Assembly (NCBI GenBank): GCA_014621425.1
Contig: JAANBB010000203.1
Coordinates: 1-64,000, forward strand
Length of the DNA: 64,000 nt
From: Cylindrodendrum hubeiense
Lineage: Eukaryota > Ascomycota > Sordariomycetes > Hypocreales > Nectriaceae
Direction: 5' to 3'
Below are positions 21,310 through 32,393 of this stretch, piece by piece (the first letter of the stretch is position 1; the number at the start of each line of letters is the position of its first letter). The position numbers and the translations under genes were made by a program. Below the pieces are notes generated by a model. The model was given only the letters and a program-made list of their open reading frames with translations, did no database searches and was not told the origin of the DNA.

Positions 21310-23050
21310 ATGGATGGCAACACGGCGGAATCAAGAGGCCTTGACGAGGGCCTCATCCACACCCTGCAACAACCAAACTCAATCGCCATCGTCTGCACCA
21401 TTGTCGTCGTGCTTCTCACCACCAGATTCATCGCTAGTGGCGGTTCTTCTTCCTTCAAGGATGGATCGAAGACTCCCGCTCTCGCGTCCTACTGGATCCC
21501 GTTCCTCGGTCACCTGCCCCGGATCTTCTTCAATCCCATCTACCCGCTGATGAGGTTGCGGAACCGGTACCCAGAAGGTGTCTTCTCTATTCGTGTCTTT
21601 AGCAACATCCACAGCTTTGTCTTCAAGCCAGCCCTCGTGGATGCACTTCTCCAACAGCCAAGCTCCATCGTCGATGAACAGCGCATCGTCCGTCGCTTGA
21701 TGGTGTCGAATTTTGGCCTCTCCACCAAGGACCTCAGTGACTTCGACAAGGCGTCTAGCGAGGTTCGGGAGAAGACCAAAGAGTTACTCGCCGATTCTCA
21801 CTTAAATGACCTCACCAAAGGAGTTCTTCAAGGCTTGAATGCACAAGCCGCCGATCTGGTCTCTTTCAACTCCTACCCCATTGACCAGATGGAGTGGGAG
21901 AGGCTGGCTGGAGCAGTGAGGGTAGAAGATCCCACCGAGATCATCATGGAAGCCGATTATATGAATCTGATTAAGAACTTTGTGGCAAGATCGTCTAATA
22001 CATCTGTTTTCGGAACCGACTTTATTGAGAACTTCCCCGAAGTTTGGCACCAGCTCTGGTTTTTCGACGACTGGTTCATCACTCTGGCACGGAACATCCC
22101 TGTCTGGGTCCCATGGGTGGGCGGTCAGCGAGCGAGGGCCCCTTCCCGACAGCTTCTCGCCTTCATGCGGGAGTATCATGAGGCTTGGGAAAAGACTTTG
22201 AACGGCGAGAATCCGGGGCCCAAGTGGCAAGACCTGGACAACGCCAGCCAACTGGTCAAGTCACGAATTGAGATCTTCCGCAAGCACGAACTATCGCTTA
22301 ATGTCCGCGCCGCCTACGACTTTGCCCTTCTCTGGTCCGTCAACGCGAGCTCTGCCCCTCTCATCGCTTGGTCTCTCCTCGAGCTCTACCAAGACCCCGT
22401 TCTGCTCGCGCAGGTCCGCGAGGAGATTGCGCCGTTTGTCAACATCGTCCAACCCGCTCACGAATTTGGAGGCTCGATTTGGGTCCCACCCAAGGTTGAG
22501 GGTATTGATATGGAAGCGCTGGTGACGAAGTGCCCGCTACTCAAGGCTACGTACCTCGAGACTGTGAGGGTCTACGGTGGAGGTTGGTCTGCAAAGTGGC
22601 TGAAGGAGGATGTGGTTCTCAAGGAGGATGGAAAGCCTCTCTGTGTTCTGAAGAAGGGAACCTATGCGCACGTATTGCATGAACTTCACCACTCCGACCC
22701 GAAGTATTTCCCCAAACCCCGTGAATGGGAAGCCACGCGACATCTTCAGGACAGCGTAGATGGAAAGGCTGCACAGGCAAACAGGGGCTCCGTGAGGCCA
22801 TATGGTACGTCATCTCTTCCTCCTCTGATTGAAGCATACTGACTCGTGTTAAGATGGGAGCTTGACGCTCTGTGATGACTCGGGTTTCACTCTGAGGAAG
22901 ATGCTACTCCACACCGCTGTCATCATCTCATTGTACAACTTCAAACCCGTCGACCGTGGGAAGTGGAACATTCCACCTCTTTTCAAGGGACCAGTGTCAT
23001 CACACCCTGCTTTGCCGTTCAGAATTTGGATCAAGCGGAGGGATGTGTAA
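21310..23050 (+). CDS. Cytochrome P450, CYP7/CYP8-like, with atypical haem loop
   Basis: Two exons (21310-22804, 22854-23050) give 563 aa; the 49-nt intron runs GTACGT...TTAAG. A hydrophobic anchor at about 26-42 suggests ER attachment. The I-helix reads LLWSVNASSAPLIAW, lacking the usual acid-Thr pair but resembling the W-(A/S)-x-x-x-N-x-x-P pattern of CYP7/CYP8 proteins. The K-helix ExxR is ETVR (near 416), followed by a FPKPREW region. The cysteine thiolate ligand is C505, but the loop around it reads PYDGSLTLCDD: the positions usually filled by Gly at -6, -4 and +2 hold Asp, Ser and Asp. The frame and the downstream helix are otherwise well kept. The substrate is unknown, and the enzyme may have unusual or reduced activity. 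It converges on a flavin monooxygenase 1.6 kb away. Confidence 0.88.
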
Positions 23051-24664
23051 AAGTAGTGTCATAGTTTGCGTCACGGAGTGTCGACTAGTTGGCGATTTGG
23101 CTTAGACGAGTCAATCGAGATGTTCATCATACACAGTACGCCGATTAATGACTGTCTCGCATCCAGAAGTTGACCCCAACTTGTTCTTATTCCCGTCAAC
23201 GTTGCTGGGTTCGTATTTGTATTTTTGACTTTCTGATTCTGATAAAACACAGGACCAACGAATTATCCATGTTCGAGAGTCGAATGGGTATTCGAAAATA
23301 TCGGCAATATTGACTTTGACTGATCGTTGTTTTGCCTCCTCCCACTCGTTGTCGATAATGGACTTGAACTGCTCTTTGAGAAGTCCTTCGCAGTGAATAT
23401 GGTCTGTTCCTCCCTTGAAAGAAGTCCTTCGCGGTGAATATGGTCTGTTCCTCCCTTGAAAGAAGTCCTTCGCGGGAAGGATGGTCTGCTCCTCCCTTGA
23501 AAGAAGTCCTTCTCGGTGAAGATGGTCTGCTCCTCCCTTGAAAGAAGTCCTTCGCGGGAAGGATGACTTGCAGTGATACAGTCACCTGCAAAGCCCAACC
23601 AGCTAGAAAGCGCATGGGCAGCGCATACTTAAGGCGGAAGGTTGCTCCCCAAGTGTTCTCTCCCTGTCCAGGAAGACTCTGACCTTAGACTGGCGGAATC
23701 TCCCAGAAAGCGCCGTCATGGTGTCCGCTGTGGGGATGTCAAGATGGGATCGAAAGGCTCCACGAGATGAAAGAGACTAACACCTATATCGCCATGTTAG
23801 TATCAGGTGTCCCATGAGCCATCCGTAGTAATGGCGGTGTTGGTTATCATACCAGCAGTGCCCTGTGGCGCACAAGCGATGCTGGTGCTGGGAGGGAGAC
23901 TGGCAAATTCTCCAAACAGCACACCCTTTGTGCTGACTGTCAAGATGTCAGGTCTAGATCAAATAACCTAGCAGAGGGATGATACTTACTCGGTAAGGCG
24001 TAATCGAGGACGAGGAGCATGGGAACTCGGTGCTTGTCGAAGAAAAGTCTCGAAACAAGCGTGAAATTATACACCTAGCGTGGGCAATCGGTGCTCGTCT
24101 GGAAAGAAAAGAGTACTCGCACTCAGTCGGTATAGCTCTGGCTTGGCTCCGAGCCAGTGTTGATGGGATATTGCAGAAAGGCCATGATAACAATGATTAG
24201 CGAAGCTGGTAAGGATGATGAGGTTGGCGGAGGAAGAAAAGAGGGTTCCCGGATTTGAATGGGAGGAAGAAAGGTCACCTGGGACAAGGGCTGCGAGCAG
24301 CTGCGGGCACCTGTCAAGGCAGCAACTTTGGCAGTTGGCTTCACCTGACAACTGAAACTCAGCCCAAACATTGTTCCTGCGAACCAAACACGAGATATGG
24401 GACAGTTTGACAATTGGGTTCGTGGTCGTTGGACTTTGTCTCGGTTAATGCGACATATGCATGATGGCGAACGTTGTGAGATACAACCAAGGCAACTCAA
24501 ACCACGAACTTGTTGGATGGCGCTACAAATGATATCCATTAACTCCAACGCCATCTGCGCTCTACAGTGCATCATGAAAATCTTAATACGCTAAACACGC
24601 TGTGCTGCCACGATAAATAACTGTTCCTCTCCAAAAGACAGATCGTACCTCGCTCGTGATATCA
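23051..24664. other. Intergenic between convergent P450 and flavin monooxygenase
   Basis: It holds the 3' flanks of both genes and a 41-bp minisatellite (entered separately). The open frames in it follow the repeat or are short and featureless. No other gene is supported. Confidence 0.55.
23380..23565. repeat. 41-bp minisatellite, 4 full units plus a partial one
   Basis: The unit begins GAAGTCCTTCGCGG and ends CTCCCTTGAAA, 41 bp long. Full units start at 23380, 23421, 23462 and 23503, with a partial unit from 23544. Units differ at a few positions, for example GTGAATATGG versus GGGAAGGATGG and TGTTCC versus TGCTCC. Because 41 is not a multiple of 3 the reading frame shifts each unit, so the ORFs across it are not evidence of a protein. 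Confidence 0.92.
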
Positions 24665-26581
24665 TCAATCCTGCTTGTTGTCGTCAATGTTGCTGGCATT
24701 AGCCTGCTCAATCTCAGCACGCGCCCCATCCCACTTCTTACGTCTCCCATCAAAAAGCCTCCAGGCTGCAGAAGTTTGAGGTCCATCCATGAGCATACTC
24801 CAAAGGCTCCCCTGCTTCAGCCAGAAAAGCCATCCCTTCAGACCCCAGCCCAGATGCTCCTCGACACCCATCCCTGCTGTCTTGTCGGCCCAGATTAACC
24901 AGTCTCGTGCTGGTACGGAAGCCGGGATGACTGTCCCCCTTTGCGCAAGGCTACTGATTCGTTTCTCTTGTTGATCCATCCATTGCTCCATTTCCAACTG
25001 AGTCGGTAGCTTCGCGCGTCCCGCCCATACCTGGGCGATGCACATGCTCGCGATATCAGCAAGCGAGAACGCGCTGGTAACGAACCACGCGCAGCCGAGA
25101 AATGCAAGCGAATCGGGTTCCTTCAGGGAGAATACATTTTGGTACAGCCTTGGGAGAGGGCGTCCCTTGGATCCAGTTGCGTCAAGCCAAGCAGATGACC
25201 TCTCAGCAGCAGGACTTATTTGCGGGGCTAGCAGGTCGAAGCTGTACTTGTAGCCGGTGCAACAGATGATGGTGTCGGCTTCAATTATTTTTCCATCTTG
25301 CAGCTCAATTTCCTTGGGCCCGACGATCCGTTTGATCCCGGGAATGGACTGGATGGCCCCCGCGTGAAGCCTGTTGATCAGTGTGTCTGACACAACTGGA
25401 TTGACAACTTTGATGGATGGGGCCGGGTCCAAATTCCATGATGGGTTGACTTTCCCAAAGGCCTCATTCATGATGAGCTTTGCTTTCTGGTTGAATAGAT
25501 ACTCGGATAATGATGGGCACCATGTCTCAAGGAAACCAATTAGGCGCGAGAATCGGTATGTAAGTCCCTTTGTTCCCATAAATTTGTCCATGTCGCGAGG
25601 CAACTAATGACTTTAGAATTGTGCTTTGATCGAAGTTTTTTAACTTACCACAACAGCGCCATGGTTGTGAGCAATGGCTACACTGGAAGCCTTGCCGACC
25701 AACTCTTCCGCGACATCATTCCCGGTGTTGCCGAGTCCGAGAATAACGACCTTTTCTCCTACAAAAGAATCCGGTCTTTGGGCGTCAGTGGTTCATCTAC
25801 CACACTGCGAAATGTCTGAACGACCCACCTTTTAAATGCTTTGGAGTGGATTATTCGACCTGAAAACAACCTCGAACCTTGGATCGTTGGCATCATGGGG
25901 TCATGATGTGGTCCGGTGGCAATCACGACTTTTTCATAATACTCCGATGGTGCGAACTCGAAGTCGAGCCTCCATTTATTGGACTCTGCTTCCCTTGCGA
26001 CATGCTTGATCGCGGTATTAAGCCGCATCCGTGGTCGTAACCCGAAATGGTCGACATAGCTCTCGAGGTATTGGTTGACTTGTTTAGCAGAGCAGAAGGG
26101 CGGGGTTCCTTGAAGGATATCAGATAAGCTGGGGTACGTGGCAGTCATCGGGGGACTTACCCTTTTGAAAGGGGAAATCCGTGTAACAGCCCTAACATCG
26201 TAAGATTTGCGATCCAATTCCTGGAGGATGGGCTTGGGGGATTTGACATACCCGATCGATGGAGACATTCACAACGGTTGCTGGGGCTGGGTTAGGATGC
26301 AAATAGTAACAAGGTATGATGGCGGCTCACACTCAAGGACACTCAGCGTCTCCTCATCTTCAGTAAAGCGCCACAGACCCCCGATGCAGCCGCTCCGCTC
26401 AAACCCGGTCACATCGAAGCCTTCTTCTCGAAGATTCTTGACAGCCACTATTCCCATGGCCCCTAGAACGATCCAGTCGGTCAGTCGGTGGTTCCACTTA
26501 TCCAAGACAAGATGTCGCCGTCTTAAACGTACCGAGGCCAATTACGGCGACTCTCTGGTCTCGCGGATCGGGGGACTCCAT
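24665..26581 (-). CDS. Flavin-containing (class B) monooxygenase
   Basis: FAD- and NADPH-dependent monooxygenase. Seven exons join in phase into 528 aa: 26533-26581, 26331-26462, 26252-26280, 26161-26191, 25829-26108, 25649-25775 and 24665-25603. Motifs: FAD-binding GLGAMG (residues 15-20), then STVVN and the CYTDFPF segment, the FMO fingerprint FSGRIIHSKAF (162-172), NADPH-binding GLGNTG (187-192), and CCTGYKYSFDLL further on. Exons 3 and 4 are only 29 and 31 nt, yet the spliced frame reproduces the conserved STVVN...CYTDFPF stretch, which supports the model. A hydrophobic segment near the C-terminus (GWLFWLKQGSLW) could associate with membrane. The substrate is unknown. No other biosynthetic gene except the convergent P450 lies near. 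Confidence 0.9.
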
Positions 26582-27557
26582 GAATAAATATCACCCGCTC
26601 ATGCTGATGCTGGAGTGAGGAGAAAAGGTAAGCCGAGGAGGGAAAGAAGCGGAAGTACAGGTGACATGATTCATGTCTGCCCAGCATAAGACGAGGATCC
26701 CTGTCCGACGGCCGAGATGAAGCTGTCGCCCGGGCGGGTTGCATTTGTTCAGGGTCCGTGGATCGGCACCCCACCGCGGAGCAAATCCGCGCTTCTCTAT
26801 TTTATCTTCATTCGGCTCTTCGTGTATGCTACTCCGTACATCTACTGGAACAGTGATTCGGTAGCGCACAATATTATGGGAGGTCTAACAGAGAGCGGCT
26901 AGTATGCATTGACCAAATTGACTAGCAGTAATAAATGCATTGGTTATCCCAACTGTGGCGCTACTCGGTGCGACTCCCTTGCTCCGAACACCAGGCTCAA
27001 TGATGGAATCGTGGCTATCAGTGAGCTTATGATTGTGGCCTTTATGGGTGCGAATGGAGATTATATTTCGATGAGTCTCCCTGGTCCCTCGTGGGGCCGC
27101 CTCGCGCTGTAGGGTTAGCTGTCTCGGCCGGTCACGGCGGAGTTCCGGTCCTCTCGGGATCACAACCAAACCATCCAAAGTTTCGTTTCGAGGACGCCAA
27201 TAAAAACTTGTATCATTCAGGTACAGCATTTCAGGTACAGCATCTTGGGCTTTGCGTTTTCCCTCGTGCCAGCCGGCCGTGGCAGCTGAAGATATAAACG
27301 GACGTAAAAACAAGACACTTCAAAAAGCCATGATAGTAATAGCAACTAATATGTACACTCTGAAGCTATTCATTCAACTGGAACCGTCTTCGCCAATACA
27401 CTCTAGCGGATGATTACCTGCCAGGTCAGTCTAGAACTAAAAAGGTAGCTTCCTGGAAGGGATCGGCGTTCCGGCGGGCCCCCGCATCCGACCCGCAACA
27501 TATTTAGTTCTGACAGTGAAACACCAGCATGTAAATCCCGCAAAAAGAAGGGTTATG
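26582..27557. other. Intergenic: flavin monooxygenase promoter side
   Basis: No gene is supported. Short open frames lack motifs. It ends at the tRNA-Asn terminator. Confidence 0.5.
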
Positions 27558-27683
27558 CTCCCCGAGATGGGCTCGAACCATCAACCTCTCGATTAACAGT
27601 CGAACGCGCTCTTTAGAATTGTTAGTACGATATTTATCAATCGTAGAAATTGTGTAACTTACAGCCAATTGCGCCATCGGGGA
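27558..27683 (-). tRNA. tRNA-Asn (anticodon GUU) interrupted in the D-loop by a spliceosomal-type intron
   Basis: On the minus strand, exon 1 is 27663-27683 and exon 2 is 27558-27610. Removing 27611-27662 leaves 74 nt that fold perfectly: acceptor TCCCCGA/TCGGGGA, D-stem GCGC/GCGC with GG in its loop, anticodon stem TTCGA/TCGAG with loop CTGTTAA (GTT), T-arm GATGG-TTCGAGC-CCATC, discriminator G. The 52-nt insert starts GTAAGT, holds TACTAAC ending 10 nt before its 3' end, and ends AAAG. This is the layout of a nuclear pre-mRNA intron, not of the usual tRNA intron next to the anticodon. The A box (TGGCGCAATTGG) and B box (GGTTCGAGCCC) are intact. The insert has no run of four T. TTTTT (plus-strand A 27542-27546) follows the gene as terminator. 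Confidence 0.9.
27611..27662 (-). other. 52-nt intron-like insert in the tRNA-Asn D-loop
   Basis: Donor GTAAGT (plus-strand ACTTAC, 27657-27662), branch-site consensus TACTAAC, acceptor AAAG. The insert sits between the T and A of the D-loop (GGCT|A). Only this donor/acceptor pair restores the GCGC/GCGC D-stem; using the AG two bases later would destroy it. The same donor and branch motifs occur in protein-gene introns of this window: GTAAGT in ATM1 and the flavin monooxygenase, TACTAAC in SPB4. Confidence 0.85.
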
Positions 27684-29971
27684 TGGCATATCAGAAAATC
27701 GTGCTTCTGATTGGTTGAGTGAGGTACTGAGTGTTATTGTATATATCCTAGTCGGTGCCCGAATGGCATCTGGATGTATTGATCATACCCCCGTGCCCCT
27801 GGAAGAATCAACTGTAGTAAGAAGTGGTTTGACTGTAGTAACTGTTGGAAGACTTCCAGAAGGACTTAAATGCTTTTGAATAGACGCAAAAGCGGTGTTT
27901 CTTAGAGTTCACACTTGCAGGTTGGATGCACGAACAGCGAAGTGTCGTTGCTGCATTTGACATCAGAGGCCTGGTAAAGGTACCAGTTCCCGAAGCGACT
28001 TTGCTAAAACTGGAGATTACGGCCGATGTCTCTACAGCCACTCTGGAGAATATCAAGGTTTGAAACACAGTTTCAAAACGTGGGGGACGAGGCCCGATTC
28101 TTGTTCGCGGCCCTAGCAATAACCCTAAAGCCAACCGAGCGGGGGAATGGAGCAATATGAATACTCTACAGCTTACGACTCACGCCATTACAATAGTCAT
28201 TGTTTTACTTAAGTCTACTCGAAACGGGTATGTGTTGGTTTGGGCTAATTTAACCTTAGTTCCACCATGGTGGTTGTCATTTAGCTTGGCGATATTCTGT
28301 TCCACGAGGATGGCTAGACTCTCCTTGGAAAACCTTCCAAACACTGGCCACGATGTCTAAGAATGCCCCGATTTCGATATCCTGTTGTTCCCATGATATA
28401 TTTAGGCGATATCTAGATTAATGGTGAGGGAACACTGCCTCCACGATGATTGAGGCCACATAGCTCCCTAATGGACAACCTCTCGTATACTGATGCGAAT
28501 AGGGCATCCGTCACGTAATTGAGGGTCTTGGACAGATGTGTAAAGAAGGTTGATTGAGCTGTCTTACGGTCAAGGACTCGGGACCGTAAGGGTCCCGGCC
28601 CACGTGACCGTACAGGGCGTGATGCCTCGGGCCCGACCTTTAGCTTGAATCTCAGGATCGGGCTTCCCGCATCATATACTTTCCCATTGTTTTTACCACC
28701 GGAGATCAGAATTTGGTCTAGCCTACATGATAAAATCGTGAAGGATTACAGCATATCCACCAAGTACCCCGCTGAGATATGTGTAAAGGGTTACGTGTGT
28801 GTAGAGCTTGCCAACGATTCCAAGTCTAGAAGACTTCAATGGACAGCCCGCAGCGGAAGACGGAGTAAATGGCCCATGGGTGATCTACAGACACTATTGC
28901 TTGTAGGTTGAATCCACTGATTTCACACTTTTGAGCGGACAAAGTGTTTTTTTCGGCGTTAGGGTGCCAAGCCTGTGCGGGGGTACATCTACGATGGAAT
29001 GAGACACTTGATGCCTGCTTGGGTAGAGGGTAGTCGCCTTCTCCAAGGGTGAGAACACTCTGACTCGCGGCCCACAAAGAAGCTGCATTGCCGATTTCGC
29101 TTGGCGATGGCAGCCTGAATCAATATCTCTACGCCATTTAACAGGTCCTCAGCTTGAGCTCTGAATTGGGTACTTTTTGCGTCGATTGAGCAGCACAGTA
29201 AGGAGCTGAAGGTTTCAGCCGCGAACAGACATTGCTGTGGCATCTTAATGCGGTATGGGATGGCATTCTTGACCAGTCAGTTGCTATCATGGCATTCCTG
29301 AGTCAAGCACGAGGGGATAGCGTGTGCCGAAAACATGCTAGTTGGATATTTGAGGCGCCGTCTCTCTTAATCATCATCGCACAAGGGAGTAGGACCGATG
29401 GACAGATCGGATCCGCACTTGGCATGGAGCGATCTTAATTAGCTGATCTCCGCCCGGAAGCCACCCGGATTGCGGATGCGGTAGGCCGATTGAGCCAGTC
29501 GGCGTTCTCATGATGATCTGCAGGTACCCATGACCTGTCGTCTCCCCACATGGTGATCCGCAATGCACAGGAAGGACCAGACTGCTGGGTTTTGTCCAGT
29601 TCATCGCGATATTGTTTCGAATGTTGGGCAATCGACCTTTTTGCCATCTTCTGCAATCAATAGTCGATGACCAGAGATTCTCTTACTGATGTTATTTATC
29701 GGGTATCCGGATGCAATAGATGACTCGAGCTGCCTGAGACGGACGAATGGCACGATAGCGTTCAGTCCATCCAAACCCGGCACCCGGGGCATGTCTCCGG
29801 TAGCGCATGGCGCATTGAGGCTACGCGTAGTACATATTGCGACCCTTTAGCTCTCTTAATTCCCTGTCGGTGCCAGGCGCATTTTCAAACCTCAGTTCCC
29901 TGGTCGCCTCCCATGTCCTTCTTTTTCTTGTGAGCCCGGTTTCAAGTCCGACATCTAAAAACAACGTCGCC
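27684..29971. other. Intergenic, no gene recognised
   Basis: About 2.3 kb upstream of the seven-TM gene. Open frames are short and carry no recognisable motif. No repeat array was seen. Confidence 0.5.
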
Positions 29972-31243
29972 ATGTCGTCTTCGTCCGTACATGATTACAA
30001 GGTGGCCGCCATGGCCGTCGGGTTCACCATTGGCTTTGGCTTCTTAACCACTTGGGAGGCCGTCAAACAGACGAGGCGGAATCGAAATCCGTTGCGCAGT
30101 GCCTACATCTACATGTTATGGGGCGAAATCATCTCCAATCTGGGTATCACTGTGGTCGGCTGGATATGGATCGATAAGGTCGTCAAGTCCTCGTAAGTCT
30201 GCTCGGAATCTTTGTCAGTACTGGTTCTAATAATCACGATGTAGGGTGCCGGTGCTCTTCTTCATTCTCTTCTTCTGGGTCTTTGAGGTTCAACTCTTGA
30301 TGCAAATCATCATAAACCGTATCGCAATCATCGCTGAGCATAGAGGTACTATCACCAAGATAAAATGGGGTACCGCCATTATCATGACGTGCATCAACAT
30401 TGCCGTCTTCTGCATTTTCATTCCCGCTCATCGCGACCCGCCCGTGAGCCAACTGTAAGTATACTCGCAAGGATGAATGTCCCTGGTACTGACTTCCCTC
30501 AGCTTTGTTGATATCAATCACTACTGGGATCGGACTTCCAAGTTCCTTATCATGGCTCTCGATGCTGCCCTGAATTGGTACTTTCTTCACATAGTTGATA
30601 AGCGCCTTGTTCAGCAGCATAATTTAATAAAGTACAAGCCGCTTGTGGCTTTTAATGCGAAACTGATGGTTCTGTCCATCGCAATGGATGTAAGGATAAG
30701 AAACTTCGCGAGTTACGGTGGATTCATATGCTAACTAATACTCAGGCTGTCCTTATTGGACTGATGTGGCTCCCGAACCAAGCTGTTTTTATCCAGTTTC
30801 ACCCTGTTACATACATGGTCAAGCTGAATATTGAGATGTCGATGGCCAAACTTATTACCCGTCTGGCCAGCAAAAGCACCTCCGACGAGTATCACACGGA
30901 AATGTCACACACTGATCCCTCGCATGACCGAAGCAACATCCAGAGCAGCCAGAACAACAACCCCTGGGCCCACAGCAACTCTGTGCAATTAGCTCAGATG
31001 TCAAAGGTGGTGGTAGGCGAATCTGAAGAGGATCTCCACTCCATGAACGGTCTTGGAGGTGGAGCAGGCATCCGCAGGCGCACGGAAATCGAAGTCACGA
31101 TAGAGTCAGATATGAAGAACTATAGAGGGAGGAGTGGGACGTCGACTACTGTGGACGATGAATTGCCGTTGACTTCAAATACGGGGCACCCGAAGCAGGA
31201 TGAAATAAGAGTAACAGAGTCTGAAACTAGCAGAGACTCTTGA
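29972..31243 (+). CDS. Seven-transmembrane fungal integral membrane protein, function unknown
   Basis: Four exons (29972-30192, 30245-30454, 30503-30689, 30746-31243) join in phase to 371 aa. Donors are GTAAGT or GTAAGG, and the last intron has a clear GCTAACTAAT branch region. The first about 235 residues carry seven hydrophobic segments, for example VAAMAVGFTIGFGFLTTW, WGEIISNLGITVVGWIWI, FFILFFWVFEVQLLMQIII, AIIMTCINIAVFCIFI and LIMALDAALNWYFLHIV. The last about 130 residues are hydrophilic and rich in Ser, Thr, Asn and acids, a cytoplasmic-tail-like end. The layout is receptor-like, but I see no motif assigning it to a known receptor or transporter family. The frame is open upstream from a TTG; the first ATG is 29972. 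Confidence 0.8.
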
Positions 31244-32219
31244 GACGAAGTATGATCAGTGCATTTTACCTAGACTATGAAAGTAATACCTGAGTCTGCA
31301 CCTATCTTTATGCAGAATCCATAAATGAAGAAGTCTATTTACATTGAATATAATCACATTTATTCTAGTTCTCCATTCGATCGGGAAAATGCGCATTGTG
31401 GCGGGCTTGAAATATTATTGGTTTCATGGAAAAGTTCAGAGTCTTGCTTAGATATTCCTAATGGATATCACTGCTAAGACTGGACCTTTGACTTGGGCCG
31501 CATCTCGCCTACTCTCTCCCCTGGCTTACAATATGATTAAAACAGTAAAAGCCAAATGCTTTTGCCTATTGATGATCCGACCTAAAATTCCATTCAGTAA
31601 TAAGCTACAGTCTAGACTAGATACTCCTATTGTATTACCTTTCTCTCCCTCTTTCATTTTTAATTGGTACCTATATCTTCACTGTATTGAAAATCCTCCA
31701 ATGATAGAAGTTGCGACCCATCGTCAATTCTTCCGGATATTGAGCAAGCTCTTTGGTGCCCTATCGAATCTCTCGTTATTCGTCTCGAAATCTTGCTCTG
31801 GTCTCCTGATTTGTTCAATCTCGACCATCGTCCCAGCCGGAACCATTGCTGGGTCGTAGTGCAGGATAGCTGACCAAACACGACCATTGTTTTGCGAACC
31901 AGACACTTCACAAACAAAACAGTGGAGGATCATGTCCCAGCACATCATATACCCCAGCAAATCAGATTAAAATTACCACATGGTCAGTATCACAGAAGCA
32001 GAGTTAAGGGTACTGGGTTATGAGAGTTCAAGGTCAATCAATTTAAGAAACTTAGGAAATCAGAGCAATCTGCCTTTCTACTTAGGTTCTACCTTTCCCT
32101 TTGTATTTAGTCGCTAGCCTAAAGTCCAGTCTTGTATTTTTTGGTCTCACTGAGTCCATTTAAGGCTATCAAGATATACTAATATTCCCACATGCTGTTG
32201 CTTCTCAAGACACTTTGTG
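31244..32219. other. Intergenic, AT-rich
   Basis: No supported gene. A minus-strand open frame at 31724-31960 (reading ...HCFVCEVSGSQNNGRVW...) looks mildly protein-like but has no family match I recognise; it could be part of an unannotated exon. Confidence 0.4.
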
Positions 32220-32393
32220 TTAATTCGGTGGTGGTACATACGTGGAGCAGCCCCGAGAGCACAACCAACACAGCATGCGATGAGTTTGGGCCATGGCTTT
32301 GCAGCCACCCTCGCATTCAATACAGATGCATCTTGGGTAACAAGTGTTGACAGGTTGGGCCCCGGAAGTCGTGTTTGAATTAGGAGTAGGCAT
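32220..32393 (-). CDS. Possible 57-aa cysteine-rich small protein
   Basis: A short open frame from ATG at 32393 to TAA at 32220 encodes 57 aa with eight cysteines at 18, 22, 24, 27, 31, 42, 45 and 49 (CxxxCxCxxCxxxC-x10-CxxCxxxC), all in the last two thirds; the first 16 residues are Thr/Asn/Pro/Ser-rich. There is no signal peptide, so the spacing fits metal binding better than secretion. A TATAAA (minus sense, 32531-32536) stands about 140 nt upstream of the ATG, and the leader is CA-rich as in fungal 5' UTRs. A GTATGT inside the last codons could be an intron donor, so the C-terminus may differ. No family is recognised, and chance cannot be excluded. Confidence 0.35.
   Translation of the reverse strand: MPTPNSNTTSGAQPVNTCYPRCICIECEGGCKAMAQTHRMLCWLCSRGCSTYVPPPN

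Noticed and set aside
23196..23615. Repeated DFFQGRSRP-type protein
   Set aside because: The 41-bp minisatellite shifts frame every unit, and the same peptide appears in several frames, so it is repeat sequence, not a gene.
27504..27689. 61-codon minus-strand open frame across the tRNA-Asn locus
   Set aside because: It reads through the tRNA and its intron-like insert; the cloverleaf and Pol III signals explain the sequence.
31724..31960. 78-codon minus-strand frame with a protein-like look
   Set aside because: No recognisable family and no clear splice partners or promoter; recorded in the intergenic entry only.
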